Positions 16,186 through 24,004 are shown, counted from the stretch's first letter. The stretch is 34,902 nucleotides of DNA from Chitinophagales bacterium (GCA_026931905.1 JAIXLB010000074.1:1-34902), one strand, 5' to 3'. The notes: generated from the letters alone by a model not told the origin. Numbers and translations: made by a program.

Positions 16186-16941
16186 CTACATAATTACATA
16201 GTCGCCTTGATTATTTATAGAAATTATGGGGAGTTGTTTATGTTGTTCAAAATAATCAAAAACCTCTTTTAGTTTTTCGGTAAATAATTTGTATTCTCTA
16301 TCGTCTTTAGTAATAAGGTTTAATTTTTCTGAGCTTTTAACAACATTATATTTTATAGGAAAAATATGAACAGGTATAAAATCCTCTCCATTTTGTTTGG
16401 CATAAGAAGTTAAAATATACAACTCCTCCATTGGGGTATCCATTATTGGAATACAACCAACTGTTGTGCATTTTCCATGAATATAAATTTCACTGCCTGG
16501 TCTTGCCGAATCGCTTAACAATAAGTCAGATGCATTAGGGTAATTAATGCCTAAACTCAAGTGGTATTCACTTTTAGGATTATAATTATTTATGTAATAA
16601 AACCCTTCTGGCACTTGATAATCACCTTGAATTCTTTTAGGACCTAAGTTGCCACTTAAAGCACAAACCTTATAGGTTTTAAAGAGTTTATAGTTTTCTT
16701 TATTATTACTTCTTACCCAAACTTCTAATTGAGAATCGTATTTAAAACTTCTAATGTAAAGCTGTTTAGGAGGCCATTGTAAATTTTCTTTAGCAAACTG
16801 TTTTTTTAAAGTATCTTCTTTCGTTTTCAAGGCATTCATTACTCTCGGAAATTTCTTTTGATAATCTATAAATGAATTTTGAGCAGATAATGAAATTACT
16901 GTTATAACCAAAGCGGATAATAAAAAACAATTCTTTCTCAT
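16186..16941 (-). CDS. L,D-transpeptidase family protein, YafK-like
   Basis: Exported YkuD-domain protein of 251 residues, close in length to E. coli YafK/DpaA. The N-terminus is a signal peptide (MRKNCFLLSALVITVISLSA). The catalytic motif is complete: IYIHGKCTTVGCIPI, with His155, Gly156, Gly162 and nucleophile Cys163. Upstream are the strand regions expected of the fold (GPKRIQGDYQVPEGFYYI, about 100-117). Family members act on tetrapeptide stems of peptidoglycan, making 3-3 crosslinks or, for YafK, removing attached lipoprotein. Which reaction applies here is unknown, since Bacteroidota usually lack Braun's lipoprotein. The start is supported by the signal peptide and a -7 box 5 bases upstream. 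A small secreted protein gene follows. Confidence 0.85.
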   Translation of the reverse strand: MRKNCFLLSALVITVISLSAQNSFIDYQKKFPRVMNALKTKEDTLKKQFAKENLQWPPKQLYIRSFKYDSQLEVWVRSNNKENYKLFKTYKVCALSGNLGPKRIQGDYQVPEGFYYINNYNPKSEYHLSLGINYPNASDLLLSDSARPGSEIYIHGKCTTVGCIPIMDTPMEELYILTSYAKQNGEDFIPVHIFPIKYNVVKSSEKLNLITKDDREYKLFTEKLKEVFDYFEQHKQLPIISINNQGDYVIM

Positions 16942-16946
16942 AACTA

Positions 16947-16954
16947 CAAAAATA
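16947..16954 (-). promoter_or_regulatory. Putative -7 box of the YafK-like gene
   Basis: Minus-strand TATTTTTG matches TAnnTTTG and ends 5 bases before the ATG, which would give a leaderless or nearly leaderless message. A TTG lies 22 bases upstream, slightly further than usual. Confidence 0.4.
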
Positions 16955-17099
16955 TATTTTATACAAATTGAGCTTGCAACTGTTTATTTAATTAACAAAA
17001 GATCGTAGATTATTAACAACAAATGAAATTACTTTTTTTGATTTTTAAAATAAACAGATAACAATATTTACTGTAATTTCAATTTTTATTTTTTGAACT

Positions 17100-18116
17100 A
17101 TGAAATTTTTTTTATCAGTTTTATTTTCTGTAATAAATACTATTGCTTTTACACAACATTTAACAGAAGCTAACAGAAATAATTTGCAAAAAATGGAAGC
17201 AGAAATTATTCCTTATGCCAATAATATGATTATGGCAGAAGAAGCACTTGATAGGTACAGAGCTGATAGTTTTTTTACAAGAGGGTTGGTTAAAGCATTA
17301 AAAACCCCCTACTCTTTTTATTACAATTTCGATTCGGTAACAACTATTTCAAAATTATATGCACCCGATAGTAGCTTTAAAATTTTTACTTGGCAGTTGG
17401 TAAAAGATTACAGTTCTATTCGTCAAAAAGGAGCTATACAAATGAATACAGCTGATGGTTCTTTAAAATTAATTCCATTATTTGATGTTTCTGATGATAC
17501 TGAAAACCCTGTAGATTCTATAAGAACAGCACAAAGATGGATTGGTGCATTGTACTATAAAATTATTTTAACCACCTACAACAATAAAAAATATTACACG
17601 CTAATTGGTTTAGATGAAAACAATGAAAAAAGCAATAAAAAATGGATAGAAGTTTTAACTTTTGATAAAAATGCCAACCCTGTTTTGGGAGGAAGATATT
17701 TTCAATATCCAAACGATGAAATAAAACCCAAGCAACCAGCTTTTCGTTTTTGTTTAGAATACAAAAAAGAAGCAAGAGCAAAATTGAATTATGATACCGA
17801 TTTAGGCATGATTGTTTTTGATCATTTAATTAGTGAAAGCAAAGAGCCAGAACAAAAACAAACATTAATTCCTGATGGAGATTATGAAGGCTTTAAATGG
17901 GTAAATGGCATTTGGGTGTATGTTTATAAAGTTTTTGATTATGCTATTGATATGAATGGCGTAGATCCTATATTAGGGAATCCTCCTGTTCCAAAACCAA
18001 TTAAGGAAACCAAACCTTCTAAGAAAAATCAAAAAGAAGAACCGATAGATAATCCTTATAAAGTAAATGAAAAAAGAAAACAATATAATAATCAAAAAAC
18101 AAAAGAGGAATATTAG
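17100..18116 (+). CDS. Secreted protein of unknown function
   Basis: Exported protein of 338 residues that I do not recognise as a named family. The signal peptide is MKFFLSVLFSVINTIAFTQ. The mature protein starts with a helical stretch (LTEANRNNLQKMEAEIIPYANNMI) followed by a mixed alpha/beta domain with many aromatic strands (TPYSFYYNFDSVTTISKLYAPDSSFKIFTW, YKIILTTYNNKKYYTLIGLDENN, MIVFDHLISES). After NGIWVYVYKVFDYAIDMNGVDPILGN comes a Pro/Lys/Glu/Asn-rich, probably disordered tail from about 290 to the end. There are no membrane helices beyond the signal. A near-consensus TATTTTTTG ends 4 bases before the ATG. The DUF3817 gene follows after 14 bases, so the two are likely co-transcribed. 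Confidence 0.75.
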   Translation: MKFFLSVLFSVINTIAFTQHLTEANRNNLQKMEAEIIPYANNMIMAEEALDRYRADSFFTRGLVKALKTPYSFYYNFDSVTTISKLYAPDSSFKIFTWQLVKDYSSIRQKGAIQMNTADGSLKLIPLFDVSDDTENPVDSIRTAQRWIGALYYKIILTTYNNKKYYTLIGLDENNEKSNKKWIEVLTFDKNANPVLGGRYFQYPNDEIKPKQPAFRFCLEYKKEARAKLNYDTDLGMIVFDHLISESKEPEQKQTLIPDGDYEGFKWVNGIWVYVYKVFDYAIDMNGVDPILGNPPVPKPIKETKPSKKNQKEEPIDNPYKVNEKRKQYNNQKTKEEY

Positions 18117-18130
18117 TTTAAAATAAAAAT

Positions 18131-18448
18131 ATGATAAATAAATGGTTGAATGATAATTTAGGAAGATTAAGATTAGTAGGCTTTTGTGAAGCCTTTTCTT
18201 GGTTGCTGTTATTAGGTTTTGCAATGCCTTTAAAATATATATGGAAAGAAGAATTGGCTGTAAAAATTGTTGGCTGGGTGCATGGGTATTTTTTTATTGT
18301 CTATATATTTTTGGCTATTAGGGTAAAGTTTCAACATAATTGGAAATGGAATAAATTAATAAATGCTTTTATATCTGCCTTAGTACCTTTTGGAACTTTT
18401 TTCTTTGATGCACAATTAAAAAAAGAACAAAGCCAAATTAAAAGTTAG
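18131..18448 (+). CDS. DUF3817 family membrane protein
   Basis: Small integral membrane protein of 105 residues. Three hydrophobic segments are visible: GFCEAFSWLLLLGFAMPLKY (about 18-37), IVGWVHGYFFIVYIFLAIRV (about 51-70), and LINAFISALVPFGTFFFD (about 80-97). The EAxSxLLLLxxAMPLKY and GWxHGxxFxxY patterns are those of the DUF3817 (YdzA-like) family. These proteins lie in the cytoplasmic membrane and have no established function. The start sits 14 bases after the preceding secreted-protein gene, behind an A-rich stretch without a Shine-Dalgarno motif. The next gene has its own promoter. Confidence 0.85.
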   Translation: MINKWLNDNLGRLRLVGFCEAFSWLLLLGFAMPLKYIWKEELAVKIVGWVHGYFFIVYIFLAIRVKFQHNWKWNKLINAFISALVPFGTFFFDAQLKKEQSQIKS

Positions 18449-18462
18449 TTTATATTTCATTG

Positions 18463-18492
18463 TTGCTTAAACAAACGAACACCTTAATTTTG
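18463..18492 (+). promoter_or_regulatory. Sigma-A type promoter of the bifunctional nuclease gene
   Basis: TTG (18463-18465) and TAATTTTG (18485-18492) are separated by exactly 19 bases, one of the best matches in the window. The predicted leader before ATG 18538 is about 40 bases. It may also drive ispE. Confidence 0.7.
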
Positions 18493-18537
18493 TTTATATT
18501 TTTATAAACAGAAAACCAAAGCAAATGCTCATTGCTT

Positions 18538-19137
18538 ATGAAGAAAATTGAATTAGAAATTATTGCTTTAAGTCATAGCATTACACAAACTCATTCTTAT
18601 GCAGTTGTTTTAGGTGAAGTAAATGGCTTAAGAAGATTACCTATTGTAATAGGAGGTTTTGAAGCACAAGCCATTGCAGTTGCTTTAGAAAGAATGAAAC
18701 CAGCACGACCTCTTACACACGATTTAATGAAAAATTTTATGACTGCTTTTGATATAAAATTACAGGAAGTGGTTATTAATAATTTAGAAGAAGGAATTTT
18801 TTACTCGGAATTAATTTGTTATTCAGATAATTATACTGTTGAAATAGATAGCAGAACAAGCGATGCTATAGCATTAGCTGTACGTTTTGGCTGCCCAATT
18901 TACACTTATTCAAATATTATGGATAGTGCAGGAATTGTAATGCCTGAAGAAGATGAAAATGAATACAAACGCAAATCGGTTGAAAATATAGATATTCATG
19001 ATGCAGCAACTTCTACCAATGATTTAAGCAGTATGAGTTTAGAAGAATTAGAAAATTTATTAAACGACGTTTTGGAACACGAAGACTATATTAAAGCTAT
19101 TGCAATAAGAGATGAAATAAATAAAAGAAAACCTTGA
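18538..19137 (+). CDS. Bifunctional nuclease (BFN/DUF151) protein with UVR motif
   Basis: Cytoplasmic protein of 199 residues. Residues 1-135 are a BFN/DUF151 domain: MKKIELEIIALSHSITQTHSYAVVLGE, LPIVIGGFEAQAIAVALE, and the closing SRTSDAIALAVRFGCPIY. After an acidic linker the C-terminus SMSLEELENLLNDVLEHEDYIKAIAIRDEINKR (about 160-197) is a UvrB/UvrC-type UVR motif that binds partner proteins. BFN domains have been reported to have DNase and RNase activity, but the role in Bacteroidota is open. ATG 18538 is preferred; the frame can be read from TTG 18532, but this adds only two residues with no support. ispE follows after 78 bases. Confidence 0.88.
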   Translation: MKKIELEIIALSHSITQTHSYAVVLGEVNGLRRLPIVIGGFEAQAIAVALERMKPARPLTHDLMKNFMTAFDIKLQEVVINNLEEGIFYSELICYSDNYTVEIDSRTSDAIALAVRFGCPIYTYSNIMDSAGIVMPEEDENEYKRKSVENIDIHDAATSTNDLSSMSLEELENLLNDVLEHEDYIKAIAIRDEINKRKP

Positions 19138-19215
19138 TAAAAAGATTATTTTATTATTTTGATTGTTGAGAGCTATTACAAATAAAATGTTGCCAGTCTT
19201 TAAATCTAAAAAAAC

Positions 19216-20040
19216 ATGGTCGTTTTTCCTAACTGCAAAATAAATCTTGGATTAAATATTCTTCATAAAAGAGCAGATGGTTTTCATAATCTGGAAACAG
19301 TTTTTTATCCTATAATGATAAAAGATGGGTTGGAAGTGATAAAGTCATCAGTCAATAGTCATCAGTCATTAGTAGATTTTACTACAACAGGTTTAAGTAT
19401 TAATGGAGATGAACAAAATAATCTTTGCATTAAAGCCTATCATTTATTAAAAAAAGATTTTCCAGATTTACCTTCCATTCAAATGCACTTGCATAAAGCA
19501 ATACCCATAGGTGCAGGTTTAGGAGGAGGCAGTGCTGATGGTGCTTTTGCACTAAAATTATTGAATGAAAAATTTAAGTTGCAATTATCATTAGATCAAT
19601 TAAAAAATTATGCTTTACAGTTAGGGAGCGATTGCCCTTTTTTCATTATCAATAAACCTTGTTTTGCTACCTCAAGAGGTGAAGTATTGGAAGAAATTAA
19701 TTTAGATTTATCTGCATATAATTTAGTAATAGTAAATCCAAACATTCACATCAATACAGGTTGGGCATTTAACAATATTACACCTTCTATCCCTAAAAAA
19801 TCTATTAAAGAAATTATACAACAACCCATCAACACTTGGAAAAAAGAATTGCTCAATGATTTTGAAAAACCTGTTTTTCAACAATACCCTGAAATAAAAA
19901 ACATTAAAGAAGCCCTATACGAACAAGGTGCATTGTATGCCAGTATGAGTGGCACAGGAAGTACAGTGTTTGGAATTTTTGAAAAACAGGTAAGTATTAA
20001 AAATAATTTTCAGGAAAACTATTTTGTAGCTAAAGTATAA
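19216..20040 (+). CDS. ispE: 4-diphosphocytidyl-2-C-methyl-D-erythritol kinase
   Basis: GHMP kinase of 274 residues that phosphorylates CDP-methylerythritol in the MEP isoprenoid pathway. Visible are CKINLGLNILHKRADGFHNL (7-26, with catalytic Lys8), the ATP loop PIGAGLGGGSADGA (97-110), catalytic Asp139 in LGSDCPFF, and the third GHMP motif ASMSGTGSTVFG (242-253). Start ATG 19216 is family-typical (MVVFPNCKINLGL). Residues 43-53 (SSVNSHQSLVD) are encoded by two tandem 14-base units related to AGTCATCAGTCATT; they fall in a surface loop after the first strands, so activity should not be harmed. It is downstream of the BFN gene and upstream of hscB. Confidence 0.95.
   Translation: MVVFPNCKINLGLNILHKRADGFHNLETVFYPIMIKDGLEVIKSSVNSHQSLVDFTTTGLSINGDEQNNLCIKAYHLLKKDFPDLPSIQMHLHKAIPIGAGLGGGSADGAFALKLLNEKFKLQLSLDQLKNYALQLGSDCPFFIINKPCFATSRGEVLEEINLDLSAYNLVIVNPNIHINTGWAFNNITPSIPKKSIKEIIQQPINTWKKELLNDFEKPVFQQYPEIKNIKEALYEQGALYASMSGTGSTVFGIFEKQVSIKNNFQENYFVAKV
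19343..19372 (+). repeat. Tandem 14-bp repeat inside ispE
   Basis: AGTCATCAGTCAAT (19343-19356) and AGTCATCAGTCATT (19357-19370) are tandem copies differing at one base, followed by AG. The word AGTCA occurs four times. The repeat is in frame and falls in a loop of the enzyme. Confidence 0.8.
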
Positions 20041-20109
20041 TTCAAAAATCTTTTTCTTAAATAGCAAAGTATTACATTGTTAGTACAAGAAAATTCGTTT
20101 TTATTAATG

Positions 20110-20117
20110 TAATTTTG
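20110..20117 (+). promoter_or_regulatory. Putative -7 box of hscB
   Basis: TAATTTTG matches TAnnTTTG and ends 8 bases before the first ATG of hscB (17 before the second). No TTG at the proper distance was found. Confidence 0.4.
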
Positions 20118-20125
20118 AGTTTTTA

Positions 20126-20644
20126 ATGAACACTATGAATTATTTTGAACTCTACAATATTCCTGTTTCCTTCAAGCCAGATGCACAAACAGTAAAAAAA
20201 AAGTTTTACGAATTAAGTAGGCAATTTCATCCCGATTTTTTTACAAATGCAACTGAAGATGAACAACAAAATGCTTTAGAAAAAGCAGCAATGGTAAATA
20301 AAGCTTTCAAAATATTTAGCCATGAAGATGAAGTTTTGAAATACATTTTACAACTTAAAAATTTAATTGAAGAGGAAGAAAAATACCAGCTCTCATCAGG
20401 TTTTTTAATGGATGTTATGGATTTGAACGAACAGTTGATGGAAGCTAAAATGGAAGAAAATAAATTGCTAATCTCAAATCTTAAATCTCAAATCTCAAAC
20501 TTTCAATCTCAAATATATGAGCCTGTTAAAAGCATTATTGAAAATTACAAAGAAAATATTTCTACCGAAGAAGAGTTGTTGCAAGTAAAAGATTATTACT
20601 TCAAAAAAAAATACCTTAACCGAATTTTGGCAGGTTTAAATTGA
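20126..20644 (+). CDS. hscB: Fe-S cluster assembly co-chaperone HscB
   Basis: J-domain co-chaperone of 172 residues that delivers the scaffold IscU to HscA and stimulates its ATPase. The J domain (about 4-78) has the invariant HPD at 35-37 in SRQFHPDFF; the C-terminal domain (about 90-172) is the three-helix bundle that contacts IscU, with SSGFLMDVMDLNEQLMEAK. Start is ATG 20126 or ATG 20135 (MNYFELY, the usual family start); the short distance to the -7 box leaves this open. Residues 115-129 (LISNLKSQISNFQSQ) are coded by a degenerate AATCTCAA repeat lying between helices of the C-terminal domain. No other isc genes are nearby. The tRNA-Leu promoter lies in the last codons. Confidence 0.92.
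   Translation: MNTMNYFELYNIPVSFKPDAQTVKKKFYELSRQFHPDFFTNATEDEQQNALEKAAMVNKAFKIFSHEDEVLKYILQLKNLIEEEEKYQLSSGFLMDVMDLNEQLMEAKMEENKLLISNLKSQISNFQSQIYEPVKSIIENYKENISTEEELLQVKDYYFKKKYLNRILAGLN
20470..20514 (+). repeat. AATCTCAA short repeat inside hscB
   Basis: The word AATCTCAA occurs four times (at 20470, 20484, 20491 and 20505) with short imperfect spacers, all in frame with hscB. It codes for a Ser/Gln/Asn/Leu-rich helical stretch. Confidence 0.7.
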
Positions 20645-20658
20645 TGCCTTTATATTTG
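20627..20658 (+). promoter_or_regulatory. Promoter of tRNA-Leu, overlapping the hscB end
   Basis: TTG (20627-20629) and TATATTTG (20651-20658) are 21 bases apart, and the -7 box ends 13 bases before the tRNA, giving a short 5' trailer for RNase P. The upstream element lies inside the last codons of hscB. Confidence 0.6.
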
Positions 20659-20671
20659 CAACCCACACAAA

Positions 20672-20755
20672 GCCCAGATGGCGGAATTGGTAGACGCGTC
20701 AGACTCAAAATCTGGTATCAGCAATGATGTGCAGGTTCGATTCCTGTTCTGGGCA
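20672..20755 (+). tRNA. tRNA-Leu (anticodon CAA)
   Basis: 84-nt class II tRNA. The acceptor arms GCCCAGA and TCTGGGC pair fully, with discriminator A. The anticodon stem TCAGA/TCTGG encloses the loop CTCAAAA, so the anticodon is CAA and the codon read is UUG. The D-arm has GGTAGACGC, and the long variable arm (ATCAGCAATGATG region) is typical of leucine tRNAs. The T-arm GCAGG-TTCGATT-CCTGT is standard. CCA is not encoded and must be added after transcription. It lies 27 bases after hscB with its own promoter and terminator. Confidence 0.96.
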
Positions 20756-20757
20756 CA

Positions 20758-20793
20758 AAAAACTTCTCTACTCAAATTGAGAAGTTTTTGCTT
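20758..20793 (+). terminator. Intrinsic terminator of tRNA-Leu
   Basis: AAAAACTTCTC (20758-20768) pairs perfectly with GAGAAGTTTTT (20779-20789), an 11-bp stem with a 10-base loop whose 3' arm ends in T5. It begins three bases after the tRNA. Confidence 0.88.
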
Positions 20794-20829
20794 TTATAAA
20801 CTTCTCTTTTTAAGATTTTAAAAGCTTCG

Positions 20830-20862
20830 TTGTTTATTATGTTGGCTTTTTTATTAGGTTTG
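20830..20862 (+). promoter_or_regulatory. Putative promoter of the glycyl-tRNA synthetase gene
   Basis: TAGGTTTG (20855-20862) matches TAnnTTTG; a TTG at 20830-20832 lies 22 bases upstream. The box ends 7 bases before the ATG, which suggests a leaderless message. Confidence 0.4.
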
Positions 20863-20869
20863 CTGCCTT

Positions 20870-22342
20870 ATGAGTATTCAACAAGAAAATATTTTTCAGC
20901 AAATTATTTCACATGCCAAAGAGTATGGCTTTGTATTTCCTTCAAGCGAAATTTATGATGGATTAAGTGCAGTGTATGATTACGGTCCTTATGGTGTAGA
21001 ACTTAAAAAAAATATTAGAGATTATTGGTGGAAAAGCATGACTCAAATGCACGAAAATATTGTAGGCATTGATGCTGCAATTTTTATGCACCCTACAACA
21101 TGGAAAGCAAGTGGACATGTTGATAATTTTAGCGATCCAATGATTGATAATAAAGACAGTAAAAAGCGTTATCGTGTAGATCATTTAATAGAAGCCAAAG
21201 CAGAAGAATTGAATAATGCTGGTAAAAATGAGGAGGCTAATCATTTACTAAATAAAATGGAAGAATTATTAGCAGCAGAAAATTTTACTGAACTAAAAGC
21301 TTTAATAGATGAATACAAAATTAGCTGTAGCATAAGTGGCACAAGCAATTGGACAGATATTCGTCAGTTTAATTTAATGTTTAAAACAGAGTTTGGTGCA
21401 GTAGCTTCTGATAATCCTGATGATAACATTGTGTACCTAAGACCAGAAACTGCACAAGGAATTTTTGTAAATTTTTTAAATGTGCAAAAAACAGCAAGAA
21501 TGAAAATTCCTTTTGGTATTGCACAAACAGGTAAAGCTTTTAGAAATGAAATTGTAGCCAGGCAATTTATTTTTAGAATGAGAGAATTTGAACAAATGGA
21601 AATGCAATTTTTTGTACGCCCTGGCACAGAAGGAGAATGGTATAAATTTTGGAAAGAAGAAAGATTGAAATGGCATTTGAGTTTAGGAATTTCTCCAGAA
21701 AAATATCGTTATCATGATCATGTTAAATTAGCTCATTATGCCAAAGAGGCTTGCGATATAGAATTTAATTTTCCTATTGGTTTTAAAGAAGTAGAAGGCA
21801 TTCATTCAAGAAGTGATTTTGATTTAACACAACACCAATTATACAGCAAAAAGAAACAACAATATTTTGATAATGACATTGACCCAACAACAGGAAAACC
21901 TTATGGCAACTACGTTCCTTATGTTGTTGAAACCTCAATTGGTTTGGATAGAATGTTCTTATTAGTTTTATCCAATGCTTTTGAAGAAGAAGTTATTACT
22001 AAAGAAGATGGAACAACAGATAGCAGAACTGTATTGCATATTCCTACTAAAATTGCTCCTGTAAAATTAGCTATACTTCCTTTGCTTAAAAAAGATGGTT
22101 TACCAGAAATTGCTAAACAATTATTAGATGAATGCAAACCATACTTCAAATGTTTTTATGAAGAAAAAGATGCAATAGGTAAACGTTATAGAAGGCAAGA
22201 TGCAATAGGAACTCCTTTTTGTGTAACTATAGATCATCAAACAAAAGAAGATAATACTGTAACTATTCGTTACAGAGATAGTATGAAACAAGAAAGAATT
22301 GCTTTGAGTAGTATAAAACAATTAATACTAAACGAACTGTAA
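20870..22342 (+). CDS. glyS: Glycine--tRNA ligase, single-chain dimeric type
   Basis: Class II aminoacyl-tRNA synthetase of 490 residues charging tRNA-Gly, of the alpha-2 form rather than the two-gene alpha2-beta2 form. Visible are GLSAVYDYGPYGVELKKNI (31-49), RPETAQGIFVNF (191-202), motif 2 with GKAFRNEIVARQFIFRMREFEQMEMQFF (221-248), and motif 3 YVVETSIGLDRMFLLVL. The C-terminal anticodon-binding domain (about 385-490) starts at PVKLAILPL and includes GKRYRRQDAIGTPFCVTID. Length and motifs are normal. It follows the tRNA-Leu terminator and is convergent with guaB across a 47-base gap, so it is probably transcribed alone. Confidence 0.95.
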   Translation: MSIQQENIFQQIISHAKEYGFVFPSSEIYDGLSAVYDYGPYGVELKKNIRDYWWKSMTQMHENIVGIDAAIFMHPTTWKASGHVDNFSDPMIDNKDSKKRYRVDHLIEAKAEELNNAGKNEEANHLLNKMEELLAAENFTELKALIDEYKISCSISGTSNWTDIRQFNLMFKTEFGAVASDNPDDNIVYLRPETAQGIFVNFLNVQKTARMKIPFGIAQTGKAFRNEIVARQFIFRMREFEQMEMQFFVRPGTEGEWYKFWKEERLKWHLSLGISPEKYRYHDHVKLAHYAKEACDIEFNFPIGFKEVEGIHSRSDFDLTQHQLYSKKKQQYFDNDIDPTTGKPYGNYVPYVVETSIGLDRMFLLVLSNAFEEEVITKEDGTTDSRTVLHIPTKIAPVKLAILPLLKKDGLPEIAKQLLDECKPYFKCFYEEKDAIGKRYRRQDAIGTPFCVTIDHQTKEDNTVTIRYRDSMKQERIALSSIKQLILNEL

Positions 22343-22389
22343 ATAGTTTTTGCAAGCGAAAAATTTTGTTCTCTTAAAACAATCAAGTT

Positions 22390-23886
22390 TTATTTTCTGC
22401 TATAATTAGGAGCTTCTTTGGTAATATCAATATCATGTGCATGGCTTTCTTTCATGCCTGCATTGGTAATTTTTATAAAAGAAGCTTGTTGCAAGGTTGC
22501 AATATTTTTTGCACCACAATAACCCATACCAGAACGTAAACCTCCTACATATTGATATACAATTTCACTTAAAGTGCCTTTATAAGCAACTCTTCCTTCA
22601 ATACCTTCTGGAACATATTTTTTTGTATCGTCTTCTACATCTTGAAAATATCTATCACCACTGCCTTGACTCATAGCTCCTAAACTTCCCATTCCTCTAT
22701 AGGTTTTAAACTTCCTTCCCTCATAAATAATAGTTTCACCTGGGCTTTCTTCTGTTCCAGCAAATACACTGCCCATCATTACAGTATTTGCACCAGCAGC
22801 TAAAGCTTTTACCATATCTCCTGTATAACGAATACCTCCATCTGCAATAACAGGAATATTTTTTTTCTTCAAAGCATTACTTGCTTCCATAACTGCTGTA
22901 AGTTGTGGTACACCTGCACCTGCAACAATACGAGTAGTGCAAATACTACCTGGTCCAATGCCAACTTTTACACAATTTGCACCAGCATTTGCCAAAGCCA
23001 AAGCACCCTCTGCTGTGCCTACATTGCCTGCAATAATTTGTAATTTTTTAAAATTTTTTCTTAACGCTTTTAATGCTTCTATTACTCCTTTACTATGTCC
23101 ATGGGCACTATCTAATGTAACAATATCAACACCTACATTTATTAAGGCATCTGCACGTTGCATTAAATCGTTTGTAATTCCTAAAGCCGCACCTACCAAC
23201 AATCGTCCAAAATTATCTTTCGTTGCATTGGGATGATTGGTTAATTGCATAATATCTCTGTAAGTAATTAAGCCCACTAATTTTCCTTGTTTATTTACAA
23301 CAGGTAGTTTTTCAATTTTATATTTTCTTAAAATGACTGCTGCTTTTTTTAAATTAGTGCCTTCGGGTGCAGTAATTAAATTTTCTTTAGTCATCAATTC
23401 TGTTACTTTACGTTTTTTATCTGTTTCAAAACGTAAATCACGATTGGTAAGAATGCCAGCTAATTTTCCTTCTGCATCAACAATAGGAATACCACCAATT
23501 TTATTTTCTTTCATCAACTTCAAAGCATCACCTACAGTAGCATTTATGTTTAAGGTAACAGGATCTATAATCATTCCACTTTCACTTCTTTTTACTTTTC
23601 TTACTTGCTCTGCTTGTTTTTCAATACTCATATTTTTATGTAAAATTCCAATGCCTCCTTCTCTTGCTAAAGCAATAGCAAGATTAGCCTCTGTAACTGT
23701 ATCCATAGCTGCAGAAAGCAAAGGAATATTTAAAACAATGTCTTTGGTAAGATGAGAACGAATATCAACTTCTCTTGGTAAAACCTGGCTGTATGCAGGT
23801 ACTAACAATACATCATCAAAAGTTAATCCATCAATAAATGTACGATTGGAATGTTTGCTAACGTGTGTGTTTTTTATTGTTGCCAT
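22390..23886 (-). CDS. guaB: Inosine-5'-monophosphate dehydrogenase
   Basis: NAD-dependent enzyme of 498 residues making XMP from IMP, the committed step of GMP synthesis. The barrel starts at [19 protein letters not shown] (22-40). Two CBS domains (about 110-220) are inserted. The catalytic loop [18 protein letters not shown] holds nucleophile Cys316. The flap carries the Arg-Tyr pair 412-413 in GSGDRYFQ, and IMP-binding GGIRYTGD and MGS segments are in place. Start ATG 23884-23886 ([11 protein letters not shown]) is preferred; the frame can be extended to GTG 23904 by six hydrophobic residues with no family support. It is convergent with the glycyl-tRNA synthetase gene and divergent from the S9 peptidase gene. 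Confidence 0.95.
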   Translation of the reverse strand: MATIKNTHVSKHSNRTFIDGLTFDDVLLVPAYSQVLPREVDIRSHLTKDIVLNIPLLSAAMDTVTEANLAIALAREGGIGILHKNMSIEKQAEQVRKVKRSESGMIIDPVTLNINATVGDALKLMKENKIGGIPIVDAEGKLAGILTNRDLRFETDKKRKVTELMTKENLITAPEGTNLKKAAVILRKYKIEKLPVVNKQGKLVGLITYRDIMQLTNHPNATKDNFGRLLVGAALGITNDLMQRADALINVGVDIVTLDSAHGHSKGVIEALKALRKNFKKLQIIAGNVGTAEGALALANAGANCVKVGIGPGSICTTRIVAGAGVPQLTAVMEASNALKKKNIPVIADGGIRYTGDMVKALAAGANTVMMGSVFAGTEESPGETIIYEGRKFKTYRGMGSLGAMSQGSGDRYFQDVEDDTKKYVPEGIEGRVAYKGTLSEIVYQYVGGLRSGMGYCGAKNIATLQQASFIKITNAGMKESHAHDIDITKEAPNYSRK

Positions 23887-24004
23887 GTGCAAAATTAACA
23901 GCACAAAAGATATACAACAAAATAAAGATTTTGCTGAACATACGTTTCAACGTCTTAAAAAGAAGTAATTATTGTATTTTAGCCCACATAAAAATTATTT
24001 CTTT

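Noticed and set aside
22343..22389. Terminator between the glycyl-tRNA synthetase and guaB genes
   Set aside because: Only weak TTTTTGC/GCGAAAAA and AAAAC/GTTTT pairings are visible, expected by chance in A/T-rich DNA.
23887..23904. GTG start for guaB
   Set aside because: Six extra residues with no support in IMP dehydrogenases; ATG 23886 gives the normal N-terminus.
23972..24004. TTG start for the S9 peptidase
   Set aside because: It adds 11 residues ahead of a complete signal peptide beginning at ATG 24005.
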